Assembly (NCBI GenBank): GCA_029053015.1
Contig: JAIDHX010000037.1
Location: forward strand, 93,526 to 157,525
From: Lachnospiraceae bacterium
Lineage (GTDB): Bacteria; Bacillota; Clostridia; Lachnospirales; Lachnospiraceae
Direction of reading: 5' to 3'
DNA: 64,000 bases
The translations under genes and the position numbers were made by a program. The notes under the pieces are model-generated. The model was given only the letters and a program-made list of their open reading frames with translations, was not told the DNA's origin and ran no database searches. Below, in pieces: positions 1 through 8,028 of the stretch; the first letter of the stretch is position 1; every line of letters begins with the position of its first letter.

Positions 1-1
1 G

Positions 2-355
2 CAGATGTATTCGGCAGTACAGGCGGCGGGCAGGATGAAGCATATTCCGTTGAATTCCTATATATCCCTGTATGGAAACGGCACGGAGCATGGAGAGGAA
101 GAAGAAGGGATACAGGGCATACTGGCGGATCATGGCTTAAACCCTGAGGATTTTGTCATTGATAAGGAAAATGTGGAGCAGCTTGAAAAGCGGATGGAGC
201 AGGAGCTGAGCAGTTTCGAAAAGCAGGTGCTGGATTTGTATATCACCGGAATGAGCTACAGCCAGATAGCCAGAGTTTTGGGGCGTGATGAAAAATCGAC
301 GGATAACGCACTGCAGCGGCTGAAAAGCAAAATAAAAAAAATGATATTAGAATAA
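2..355 (+). CDS. sigH: RNA polymerase sporulation sigma factor SigH-like, C-terminal part (cut by window edge)
   Basis: The frame is open through the left edge, so the true start lies outside the window. The visible part carries the stretch KHIPLNSYISLY, which resembles the region 2/3 linker of Spo0H/SigH proteins. It ends in a region 4 helix-turn-helix (FEKQVLDLYITGMSYSQIARVLGRD followed by KSTDNALQRLKSKI) that would contact the -35 element. In the family the product directs RNA polymerase to early sporulation and stationary-phase promoters. The identification as SigH rather than another sigma-70 factor rests on these two motifs and the short acidic linker between them. The gene ends in an A-rich stretch and the next gene has its own promoter. 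Confidence 0.8.
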   Translation, partial: QMYSAVQAAGRMKHIPLNSYISLYGNGTEHGEEEEGIQGILADHGLNPEDFVIDKENVEQLEKRMEQELSSFEKQVLDLYITGMSYSQIARVLGRDEKSTDNALQRLKSKIKKMILE

Positions 356-394
356 AAAAATTGCATTTTGTCTATACAAAAATGAAAAAGAGTG

Positions 395-403
395 TGATAT
401 AAT
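395..403 (+). promoter_or_regulatory. Extended -10 promoter
   Basis: TG-A-TATAAT is an extended -10 element 45 bases ahead of the 95-codon gene that starts at 448. There is no convincing -35 hexamer (TACAAA at 375-380 is the best candidate at 17-base spacing). This would separate the small gene from sigH transcription. Confidence 0.5.
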
Positions 404-447
404 CACAAAGTAGTTCCCCTATAAGAATTTTAGTTGGAGATGATATT

Positions 448-735
448 ATGCAGCCGGAGTATACAAAAGTAAAAGTGCATAACGAGATTGAATTCTGTGA
501 GACGGCCGATATGGAAGTCAAGCAGAAGATAGAGCGAGTTTTACTGCACAATCGTATTTCTTACTACATAAAATGGTATAAGCAGGGATTTCTGAGGCGT
601 AACAGAAATATCTGCATCTTCTGCATTAACGACAGCGCCAGAGAAGAGGCGGAACAATTGGTCCGTGCACTGGAAGAAGGGATAGAAGACAAAGTGCGTT
701 TCCTGATGCGCAGGACGGAAGAAAGTTTTTTTTAA
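448..735 (+). CDS. Conserved-type small hypothetical protein, 95 aa
   Basis: I do not recognise this protein. It is basic, has no membrane segment or signal peptide, and is predicted to be cytosolic. Its pattern (IEFCETADMEVKQKIERVLLHNRISYYIKWY, then basic residues, then ICIFCINDSAREEAEQLVRAL) alternates strand and helix in a way that recalls small ferredoxin-fold proteins such as DUF2007. That resemblance is only an impression. The start at 448 has a GGAGAT ribosome binding site, an extended -10 promoter lies upstream and a terminator follows. It therefore looks like a monocistronic gene. Confidence 0.7.
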   Translation: MQPEYTKVKVHNEIEFCETADMEVKQKIERVLLHNRISYYIKWYKQGFLRRNRNICIFCINDSAREEAEQLVRALEEGIEDKVRFLMRRTEESFF

Positions 736-745
736 AAAAACAGGT

Positions 746-788
746 AAAGCGGCCTATTTCACTATAAAAAGTGAAGTAGGCTGTTTAT
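746..788 (+). terminator. Intrinsic terminator after the 95-aa gene
   Basis: The arms at 749-762 and 771-784 pair over 14 positions with G-U wobbles around an 8-base A/T loop. The hairpin is preceded by A7 and followed by a short T run, so it could also act on the opposite strand. Confidence 0.7.
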
Positions 789-828
789 TCGTGACAATAT
801 ATGCTTATGAGGAGAAAAGGAGAAAATT

Positions 829-2007
829 ATGGAAGCGTATTATGTGTTTAAGGATTTGGCGATTATCATTTTTTTTGCTAAATTCTTTGGGATTGTGGCA
901 AGAAAACTGAAAGCACCGCAGGTAGTGGGAGAGATTGTGGCGGGACTGTTGATCGGACCGGGGATTTTGGGACTGGTACAGCAGTCTGATTTTCTGCTTG
1001 ATATGGCGGAAATCGGCGTGGTGCTCCTCATGTTTTCAGCGGGACTGGAAACGAATTTGAAGGAGCTTTTGAAAACAGGACCGAAAGCGCTTCTGATAGC
1101 CTGTGCAGGCGTCTTTGTGCCGCTTTTTTGCGGTGCGCTGCTCTATATGGGATTTTACGGGACGGCGCCGTGGGGCTCGGAAGATTTTTATAAAGCGGTA
1201 TTTGTCGGCGTTATTCTGACGGCAACCTCCGTCAGCATAACGGTAGAAACCCTGAAGGAAATGGGGAGACTGAAAGGAAAGGTAGGGACGACCATTTTAA
1301 GCGCCGCTATCATTGACGACGTAATCGGTATCATTGTGCTCACCTTTGTCATCGGATTTAAGAATCCCGACTCCAATCCCGGCAAAGTCGTGCTGAACAC
1401 AGTACTCTTTTTTGTGTTTGCGATTATCGTCGGCATTGTCATCTACAAACTGATAAAGTTTCTGGATAACAGGTATCCCCATACGCGGCGTATTCCCATC
1501 ATCGGCCTTACCTTGTGTCTTGCCTTTGCCTATATCGCGGAGAAGTATTTCGGCATAGCGGATATCACAGGCGCTTACGTTGCCGGCATTATTCTCTGCT
1601 CGATCAGGGATTCGGAATATATTGCGGAAAAAATGGATATTAATTCTTACATGATATTCGGACCGGTATTCTTTGCCAGCATAGGGCTGAAAACCAATCT
1701 GGATAACATGACAGGTTCCATTCTTCTTTTCTCGGTATGCTTTGTTATCGTAGGATTGACAACGAAGATCATCGGCTGTGGGCTGATGTCCCGTCTCTGC
1801 GGCTTTAAGGGACTGGAATGTGTCAAGATTGGCGTGGGCATGATGACGAGAGGAGAAGTGGCGCTGATTGTGGCGCAGAAGGGACTTTCAGTGGGACTGC
1901 TGACACCGGTGTATTTCGCATCCGTTATCCTGCTGATTATTGTATCCAGCATTTCGACGCCCATTATTTTAAAGCTTTTGTACAGCAAGACGCCTGAAGA
2001 AGCGTAG
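829..2007 (+). CDS. Na+/H+ antiporter, CPA2 (NapA/KefB-like) family
   Basis: Integral membrane cation:proton antiporter of 392 residues with about 12 hydrophobic segments spanning almost the whole chain. The motif IIDDVIGIIVL places an Asp-Asp pair at residues 163-164. In the CPA2 family this pair marks electrogenic Na+/H+ exchangers, whereas K+-efflux KefB/KefC proteins usually have Gln-Asp. The chain ends after the last membrane segment with no TrkA-N/RCK domain, which also argues against a glutathione-gated K+ channel. The likely role is Na+ extrusion and pH homeostasis across the cytoplasmic membrane. The start has an AGGAGAAAAGGAG ribosome binding site. It is probably a single-gene unit between the terminator at 746-788 and the RND promoter at 2038. 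Confidence 0.85.
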   Translation: MEAYYVFKDLAIIIFFAKFFGIVARKLKAPQVVGEIVAGLLIGPGILGLVQQSDFLLDMAEIGVVLLMFSAGLETNLKELLKTGPKALLIACAGVFVPLFCGALLYMGFYGTAPWGSEDFYKAVFVGVILTATSVSITVETLKEMGRLKGKVGTTILSAAIIDDVIGIIVLTFVIGFKNPDSNPGKVVLNTVLFFVFAIIVGIVIYKLIKFLDNRYPHTRRIPIIGLTLCLAFAYIAEKYFGIADITGAYVAGIILCSIRDSEYIAEKMDINSYMIFGPVFFASIGLKTNLDNMTGSILLFSVCFVIVGLTTKIIGCGLMSRLCGFKGLECVKIGVGMMTRGEVALIVAQKGLSVGLLTPVYFASVILLIIVSSISTPIILKLLYSKTPEEA

Positions 2008-2037
2008 AAAATTAATATTCTTTTTATAAAAGCTGTA

Positions 2038-2066
2038 TTGACATTGTATTCAGCGGTGCATATAAT
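2038..2066 (+). promoter_or_regulatory. Perfect consensus sigma-A promoter for the RND/TetR operon
   Basis: TTGACA at 2038-2043 and TATAAT at 2061-2066 are separated by exactly 17 bases. The expected start of transcription is near 2073, directly ahead of the palindrome at 2078-2091. Confidence 0.9.
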
Positions 2067-2077
2067 CAAGACAGAAA

Positions 2078-2091
2078 ACCGACCGGTCGGT
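2078..2091 (+). promoter_or_regulatory. TetR-type operator (14-bp perfect palindrome)
   Basis: ACCGACCGGTCGGT is a perfect palindrome centred about 11 bases downstream of the predicted transcription start. It has the GACCG/CGGTC form seen in many TetR-family operators. Since a TetR gene closes this operon (6075), repression by roadblock or promoter occlusion with autoregulation is likely. Confidence 0.75.
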
Positions 2092-2176
2092 CATATTTTC
2101 CGTGGTTCCGAAAACGGGATAAAGGGAGATGTACGGCCGGTATTCTATTGAAAAAGAAACAGGAGAGAATGGACAG

Positions 2177-5100
2177 ATGATATCCAGATTCAGTGTTAAA
2201 AAACCGTATACCGTATTGGTGGGCGTAGTGCTTGCCCTTGTGCTGGGCGTGGTGTCCTTTACCAGAATGACGGCGGATTTGCTGCCGAGCATCACACTTC
2301 CCTATGTCATTGTCATGACAACCTATGTGGGGGCGAGTCCGGAAACCGTGGAAACAGTTGTGACAAAGCCGGTGGAGGCTTCCATGGCTACTGTCAGCAA
2401 TATTGAGAGTATAAATTCCATATCCAATGAAAATTATTCCATGGTGATTCTGGAATTTGCACAGACGGCGGATATGGATTCCGTTTCGCTGGAAATCAGG
2501 GAGAAGCTGGATCAGATAAGCGGCTACTGGCAGGACGATTTGATTGGAAACCCGATTATCATGAAGCTGAACCCTGACATGATGCCTGTTATGATAGCGG
2601 CAGCAGGATTAGAAGGGAAGAGTGTTGCGGAGGTCAGCCGCTACATTCAGGATGTCATTGTTCCCGAACTGGAAAGCATAGAAGGGGTTGCCTCGGTAAG
2701 CACCACCGGTCTGATTGAGGAAAATGTCAATGTCATTATCCGGCAGGACAAGGTAGATGAGGTAAATGCGCGGATTCGTGCGGCTATCGACTCGCAGCTT
2801 GACGAAGCGGGGCAGGAGCTTGCGGATGGTAAGGCAGAGCTTTACGGCAGCATGGGCGGAGATTTGGATGACAGTGAAGGAATGGCAGCTAAGATAGAGA
2901 AAGCGAAAAGCAGTCTTAGAACCGCTAAAACGGAGCTGGAGGCGTTAAGGGCATCCGCATCGGCAGATCTTACCATGTTAGAACAGATGACGGCGGCACT
3001 TTCGCAGTTAGAAAGCGCCGCGGCGATGGCACAGGGTGCGGCAGGGCAGATGGATGCCATGATCGATGGCTTGAAGGCAGGTTATGCGGCAGTGGAAAAT
3101 GCGGCTTTCGCCTATGGCATGGATGCTGCGGCAAGACAGGCGGCCATCGGCGCTTTTAAAGAAAATACCATGGCGCAGCTATCGGCGGCAGGTCTGCCTG
3201 CTGATACGGTAAACGCCATAAATATGCTGGACTGGAGCACGCAGTTTGGAGTAGATGCCGTGTCCGGCAGCAATACAACGGTCTGCGGAATTCTGTATTC
3301 CTACAAAGAATCTCTGGAGAGTCTGCCCCGACAGGCGGAGGAGCTTCGGGCAAGCATTGCGGTGAAATCCCTCTGCGCAGTCTACGATGCGCAGGCGACG
3401 GCGGCGTATATGGAGAGTCTGCGTGGGCAGCTTTCCGCTTACAACAGTAATCTGGCAAAAATAGAAGAGCAGCTTGAGGCACTGTCTCAGGGAGAATTGG
3501 CGCTTGACCAGATAGCAGAGGGCGAACTGCAGCTTGAGGAGGCAAGAAATGAGGCATATGAAAATGCCGATATGGAGCCCGTATTGACAGTGGATACCAT
3601 TTCGGCGCTTCTTACGGCGCAGAATTTTTCCATGCCGGCAGGCTATGTGACAGAGGAAGGAATTTCCTATCTGGTGAGGGTGGGAGATAAACCGCAGACG
3701 GCAGAAGAACTGGCGGCGCTTCCGCTGATGAATCTGCATATGGAAGGGCTGGAGACGATTACGCTCGGAGATGTGGCGGACGTTTTTTATACGGATAATT
3801 CCGACGAAGTATACGCCAATATAAACGGCAGCAACGGCGTTATGCTTTCCATACAGAAGCAGACGGGATATTCAACGGGAGAGGTTTCGGATCTGCTGCT
3901 TGCACGTTTTAGTGAACTGATGGCGGAAAATCCTGATTTGCATATGACGGCGCTGATGGACCAGGGCATTTATATTGATCTTGTCATGGATACCATTATC
4001 AACAATGTGATTTTGGGCGCGCTGCTTGCTATCCTGATTTTGATTCTTTTCTTAAAGGATCTGCGTCCTACCATGGTGGTGGCTTTTTCCATTCCCATCA
4101 GCCTTGTGACGGCGATTGTATGTATGTATTTCAGCGGTGTTACCTTAAACATTATTTCCCTCTCCGGACTGGCGCTGGGAATCGGTATGCTTGTGGACAA
4201 CTCCATTGTTGTCATTGAAAACATATACAGAATGCGGGGAGAAGGAAGAAGTATGCGGGAAGCCGCGACAGAAGGGGCAAAGGAGGTTGCCGGTGCCATT
4301 ATGGCTTCCACCCTCACGACAATCTGCGTTTTTGCGCCGATTGTATTTACGGAGGGTATCACCAGACAACTCTTTGTGGACATGGGGCTGACGATTGCCT
4401 ATTCCCTGCTGGCGAGTCTTCTGATTGCGCTGACGGTGGTGCCCGCCATGGCTTCAAAGATTATGAACAAAACCAAAGAGCAGAAGGAAGGAAAGCTGTT
4501 CGGCGGTCTTGTGAAGGGCTATGAAAAGCTTTTGCGGTTGTCCTTAAAAGGAAAACCGGTGGTACTGCTGCTTGTGGTTGCTCTGCTTGTGGGAAGTGCA
4601 CTGGCGGCTGTATCCAACGGTACGGCGTTTATGTCGGACATGGACAGCACACAGCTTACGGTTTCTGTTGCGCTGGGTGAGGAAGCGACGCTTGCGGAGA
4701 CGGCGGAGGTTACCGACGAGGTCGTGAGGCGTATCATGGAACTGCCCGATGTTCTGGATGTCGGCGCCATGTCCAGCGCTTCCACCATGACGCTGCTGAC
4801 CGGAGGGTCAGGAAGCAGCAATTCTGCATCCATTTATGTCACTACGACGGAAAAGAAAACCATGACCAGCGAAGAACTGGGTGTGCTGATTGTAGAGAAA
4901 ACGTCGGATTTGCAGGCGGAAATTACCGTCGATGCATCCAGCATGGATATGTCCGCGCTGGGAGGCAGCGGCATCACCATTCGAGTGGAGGGCCGAGAGC
5001 TTGACCGCATACAGGAAATCGCAGGTGAGATTGCAGGTCTTGTGGCGGAGGTGGAGGGTACCACGGAGGTATCCGACGGCATGGAAGAGAGCGGCGAGGA

Positions 5101-6073
5101 GCTGCGCGTCACCGTGGACAAAGAGGCGGCGATGGCGTATGGTCTGACGGTTGCACAGATTTTTGCGCAGATTTCCGAAAGGCTGGCTGAAAACGGAGCC
5201 GCCACGACGCTTGCCGCTTCCGACAAGGATTATGGCGTTTATGTATTGGATGAAGAAAATGAGGCGCTTACCAGAGAACTGTTGAAAGATATGCTGATAG
5301 AGGGAACCGATGCGCAGGGGACATGTAAAGTAAAGCTTTCCGAGATAGCGTCATTTGAAATGCGGGAAAGCTTAAGCTCCATCCGCCGTGCTGACCAGAC
5401 GCGTTATATTGCGGTGTCTGCACAGATAGCCGACGGTTATAATGTGGGGCAGGTGGCCGCTGCGGTGGAGAAAAAACTTGCGGACTATGAACTGCCGGAA
5501 GGTTACAGGCTGGTGTTTGCAGGTGAAAATGAAACGATTAACGATGCGATGGAGCAGGTAATGCTCATGCTGGTTCTGGCGCTGGTATTTATGTATCTGA
5601 TCATGGTGGCGCAGTTCCAGTCCCTGTTATCGCCGTTTATCATTATGTTTACGATTCCGCTTGCCTTTACAGGAGGATTTTTGGGGCTGTTCTTTACAGG
5701 CAGCGAGGTCAGTGTCATTGCCCTGATTGGCTTTGTCATGCTGTCAGGTATCATTGTAAATAATGGTATTGTGCTGATTGATTATATGAATCAGCTTAGA
5801 GAAAGCGGAATGGAAAAGAAGGAAGCGATTCTGACAGCGGGGCGCACCAGGCTGCGTCCGGTGCTGATGACGGCGCTGACGACAATCCTGGCCCTGTCAA
5901 CCATGGTATTCAGCCAGGCTATGGGTGCGGAAATGATGCGCCCCATGGCAATTGTGACGATAGGCGGTCTTTTGTATGGCACGCTTTTGACGCTGATTGT
6001 CATTCCCTGTGTATACGATATCTTTATCCGCGATAAAAAGGGGAAAGGCAGGGATTTGAAGGGAGATAAATAG
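2177..6073 (+). CDS. RND-family (HAE1/AcrB-like) efflux transporter with a large extracytoplasmic insertion
   Basis: Proton-driven exporter of the resistance-nodulation-division superfamily. It has one N-terminal membrane helix (VLVGVVLALVLGVVSF), a first porter domain, a block of membrane helices (about nt 3985-4470, with the family motif GLALGIGMLVDNSIVVIENIYR), a second helix and porter domain, and a final helix block ending near 6020. The core aligns with ordinary HAE1 proteins of about 1030 residues, but this protein has about 1298. The excess is a helical, Ala/Glu/Leu-rich insertion at about nt 2766-3585, inside the first porter domain. I chose the ATG at 2177 because AGGAGA lies 10 bases upstream and MISRFSVKKP is a typical RND start; an ATG at 2129 in the same frame has a poorly spaced site. 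The TetR gene follows after one base, and no membrane fusion protein gene is nearby. The substrate is unknown. Confidence 0.9.
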   Translation: MISRFSVKKPYTVLVGVVLALVLGVVSFTRMTADLLPSITLPYVIVMTTYVGASPETVETVVTKPVEASMATVSNIESINSISNENYSMVILEFAQTADMDSVSLEIREKLDQISGYWQDDLIGNPIIMKLNPDMMPVMIAAAGLEGKSVAEVSRYIQDVIVPELESIEGVASVSTTGLIEENVNVIIRQDKVDEVNARIRAAIDSQLDEAGQELADGKAELYGSMGGDLDDSEGMAAKIEKAKSSLRTAKTELEALRASASADLTMLEQMTAALSQLESAAAMAQGAAGQMDAMIDGLKAGYAAVENAAFAYGMDAAARQAAIGAFKENTMAQLSAAGLPADTVNAINMLDWSTQFGVDAVSGSNTTVCGILYSYKESLESLPRQAEELRASIAVKSLCAVYDAQATAAYMESLRGQLSAYNSNLAKIEEQLEALSQGELALDQIAEGELQLEEARNEAYENADMEPVLTVDTISALLTAQNFSMPAGYVTEEGISYLVRVGDKPQTAEELAALPLMNLHMEGLETITLGDVADVFYTDNSDEVYANINGSNGVMLSIQKQTGYSTGEVSDLLLARFSELMAENPDLHMTALMDQGIYIDLVMDTIINNVILGALLAILILILFLKDLRPTMVVAFSIPISLVTAIVCMYFSGVTLNIISLSGLALGIGMLVDNSIVVIENIYRMRGEGRSMREAATEGAKEVAGAIMASTLTTICVFAPIVFTEGITRQLFVDMGLTIAYSLLASLLIALTVVPAMASKIMNKTKEQKEGKLFGGLVKGYEKLLRLSLKGKPVVLLLVVALLVGSALAAVSNGTAFMSDMDSTQLTVSVALGEEATLAETAEVTDEVVRRIMELPDVLDVGAMSSASTMTLLTGGSGSSNSASIYVTTTEKKTMTSEELGVLIVEKTSDLQAEITVDASSMDMSALGGSGITIRVEGRELDRIQEIAGEIAGLVAEVEGTTEVSDGMEESGEELRVTVDKEAAMAYGLTVAQIFAQISERLAENGAATTLAASDKDYGVYVLDEENEALTRELLKDMLIEGTDAQGTCKVKLSEIASFEMRESLSSIRRADQTRYIAVSAQIADGYNVGQVAAAVEKKLADYELPEGYRLVFAGENETINDAMEQVMLMLVLALVFMYLIMVAQFQSLLSPFIIMFTIPLAFTGGFLGLFFTGSEVSVIALIGFVMLSGIIVNNGIVLIDYMNQLRESGMEKKEAILTAGRTRLRPVLMTALTTILALSTMVFSQAMGAEMMRPMAIVTIGGLLYGTLLTLIVIPCVYDIFIRDKKGKGRDLKGDK

Positions 6074-6074
6074 C

Positions 6075-6752
6075 ATGGCGAAAATAGCGGGACGAGAATC
6101 AGCCGGCCAGCTTCCCCCAAAGGTGATAAAACTGTACGGGGCGGTCATAGAGCTGATTGAAGAGGGCGTCGATATAGGCAGCATGAAGGTGTCCCAGATA
6201 ACAGAAAGGGCCGGCATTGGAAAAGGTACGGCGTACGACTATTTTGACACAAGGGAAGAAATCATTGTCTATGCGCTTATGTTTTTTATGGAGGAAGCCG
6301 CGAGAAATCTGGAACAGGAAATCTGGGGAAAAGAAACTTTTTCCCAGAGGATGGAGCTGTTTATGGATTCTATAGACAGACAGGCAGAGAAAGGCGCCTG
6401 CTTGCTGTGTCTGGTCAATTTAATGTTTGAATCCTCTGATTTAGGGCAGTTGTTCCGAAAACTTTTGAATGAGCATAGAAAGGAAGAGGCCTGCCTGCTG
6501 TCATCCCTTGAAAGAAGAATCGTGGAAAAAGGGATTGCGGACGGAGAAATCAGAAAGGATTTGCCCACCGCATACATGGCGTATATCCTGATGGCAAAGA
6601 TGGTCGCCTATGCGTTATATACCGTCCACCATCAGGCGTCGGACAAAAAAAGCGCACAGGGAGAAGCCGTGTTTTTGAAGACGGAAATACCCTGCGAGGA
6701 ATTCCGCAGATATATTCTGGGTGGGATTCTGGAGGAATTTCAGGCAGAATGA
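6075..6752 (+). CDS. TetR/AcrR-family repressor of the upstream exporter
   Basis: A 225-residue regulator with an N-terminal helix-turn-helix (about residues 20-60, VSQITERAGIGKGTAYDYF, typical of TetR) and a variable all-helical ligand domain. The start codon lies one base after the exporter stop codon, so the two are cotranscribed from the promoter at 2038. The palindrome at 2078-2091 is the obvious candidate operator. Ligand binding would then induce both the exporter and its own repressor. The gene ends tail-to-tail with the DtxR-like gene on the other strand, and the coding sequences overlap by 13 bases (6740-6752). Confidence 0.88.
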   Translation: MAKIAGRESAGQLPPKVIKLYGAVIELIEEGVDIGSMKVSQITERAGIGKGTAYDYFDTREEIIVYALMFFMEEAARNLEQEIWGKETFSQRMELFMDSIDRQAEKGACLLCLVNLMFESSDLGQLFRKLLNEHRKEEACLLSSLERRIVEKGIADGEIRKDLPTAYMAYILMAKMVAYALYTVHHQASDKKSAQGEAVFLKTEIPCEEFRRYILGGILEEFQAE

Positions 6753-7105
6753 ATATGGCGCTTAATTGCCTCAAAACTCTCGGGACTGATATCGTGTTCA
6801 ATTCGGCACGCGTCCTCGGTGGCGGTCTTTTCATCGACGCCGAGGGCAATCAGCCAGGAGGAGAGCAGTTTGTGGCGCTCGTAGATGGTTTCGGCGATTT
6901 GCCTGCCGCTGTCGCTTAAGTAGATATAGCCCTGTTTGGTGACAGTGATATAGTTGTTTTCACGCAGATTTTTCATAGCGACGCTGACGCTGGATTTCTT
7001 GAAATTCATCTCCGTCGCAATATCAACAGAGCGGACTACGGGGAGTTTTTCGCTCAGCATCAGTATGGTTTCAAGATAATTTTCGGCAGATTCTCTGATT
7101 GTCAT
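6740..7105 (-). CDS. DtxR/MntR-family metal-dependent transcriptional regulator
   Basis: This 121-residue protein has a winged helix-turn-helix (about residues 1-62, with VDIATEMNFKKSSVSVAMKNL) and the metal-binding dimerisation domain. The potential ligands fit MntR: the ENYLE segment near the N terminus, His in ERHKLL, and Glu-His in ACRIEHDIS. The C-terminal SH3-like domain of DtxR/IdeR is absent, and the protein is slightly shorter than MntR (about 142). It is transcribed divergently from sufC. In the family these proteins sense Fe2+ or Mn2+ and repress when metal is bound. The inverted repeat over the suf promoter (7202-7242) is a candidate binding site. Iron versus manganese specificity cannot be told from the sequence. 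Confidence 0.85.
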   Translation of the reverse strand: MTIRESAENYLETILMLSEKLPVVRSVDIATEMNFKKSSVSVAMKNLRENNYITVTKQGYIYLSDSGRQIAETIYERHKLLSSWLIALGVDEKTATEDACRIEHDISPESFEAIKRHIHSA

Positions 7106-7201
7106 AGGCAGCCTTTCTTCGGTTCCTGCGTTTTTGTCCGGCAGAACCGTCTGTTTCCTAATCAGTATAACACAAAAGCAGCAGATAGAAAATGAAATTT
7201 T

Positions 7202-7242
7202 TGTAAATCAAAAAAGCAGGTAGTTGAAATTTTTGATTTACA
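7202..7242. repeat. 13-bp perfect inverted repeat in the dtxR-like/sufC intergenic region
   Basis: TGTAAATCAAAAA at 7202-7214 is exactly complementary to TTTTTGATTTACA at 7230-7242, with a 15-base spacer. The right arm lies between the -35 and -10 of the sufC promoter, so it is more likely an operator than a terminator. It has no T run after it. Confidence 0.7.
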
Positions 7243-7251
7243 TGGTATGAT
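7224..7251 (+). promoter_or_regulatory. Predicted sufC promoter
   Basis: TTGAAA (7224-7229) and TATGAT (7246-7251) are spaced by 16 bases. The right arm of the inverted repeat falls inside the spacer, so a protein bound there would block RNA polymerase. Confidence 0.6.
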
Positions 7252-7282
7252 GATAATGACTGATGAAAGAGGAGAAAAAGGT

Positions 7283-8005
7283 ATGTTGAAAGTAGAAAAC
7301 CTTTCCTTTTCCGTGACGGAGGAGGGAAGAACAAGAAAAATCATAGATGATGTTTCCTTTTCGGTTTCGCAGGGAGAAATGCTTGTGATTACAGGACCGA
7401 ACGGAAGCGGTAAGTCCACGCTGGTAAAGCTTTTGATGGGGATTGAAAAAGCGGAAAGCGGAAGCATACGTCTGGAGGGCAGCGAGCTTACGCAGTATGC
7501 TATAGATGAGCGGGCAAAGGCCGGGATGGGCTATGCGTTTCAGCAGCCTCCCCGATTTAAAGGCATGACGGTAAAAAAGCTTCTATCGATTGCAGCGGGC
7601 GGGAAGCTCTCTGAAAACAACTGCTGTGATTTATTGTCGGGAGTGGGACTGTGCGCAAGGGAATATCTGAACAGGCAGGTGGACGACACGCTCTCAGGCG
7701 GAGAGATGAAGCGAATCGAGATAGCGACCGTGCTGGCAAAGCCGCATAAGCTCTGTCTGTTTGACGAACCGGAGGCAGGGATTGACTTGTGGAGCTTCTC
7801 CATGCTGGTAAAGCAGTTTGAAAAGATACACAGGGAAAAGAAAGAGAGCATTATTGTCATTTCCCATCAGGAAAAACTGATTAATATGGCGGACCGCATT
7901 ATGCTGTTAAAAGACGGCAGAATAGAAGCGATTGGCAGCAAGGAAGAAATCGCACCGGCGCTTTTTGCCGGAGGCGGCTTTTTCGGATGCAGCAAGACGG
8001 ATTGA
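7283..8005 (+). CDS. sufC: SufC-type Fe-S cluster assembly ABC ATPase
   Basis: Cytosolic ABC ATPase of 240 residues, the normal SufC length. Walker A is GPNGSGKST at about residues 38-46. The signature is LSGGEMKRIEIA, Walker B is CLFDEPEAGID and the switch is VISHQ. The absence of a partner permease and the SufB-like gene directly downstream identify it as SufC rather than a transporter ATPase. It powers Fe-S cluster assembly on the SufB scaffold. The ATG at 7283 is chosen over 7247 because AGGAG lies 8 bases upstream and the family start MLKVENL follows. The unit is sufC-sufB only, with no sufD, sufS or sufU in the window. Confidence 0.9.
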   Translation: MLKVENLSFSVTEEGRTRKIIDDVSFSVSQGEMLVITGPNGSGKSTLVKLLMGIEKAESGSIRLEGSELTQYAIDERAKAGMGYAFQQPPRFKGMTVKKLLSIAAGGKLSENNCCDLLSGVGLCAREYLNRQVDDTLSGGEMKRIEIATVLAKPHKLCLFDEPEAGIDLWSFSMLVKQFEKIHREKKESIIVISHQEKLINMADRIMLLKDGRIEAIGSKEEIAPALFAGGGFFGCSKTD

Positions 8006-8028
8006 GCGGCGCAGAAAAGAGGATTTAT

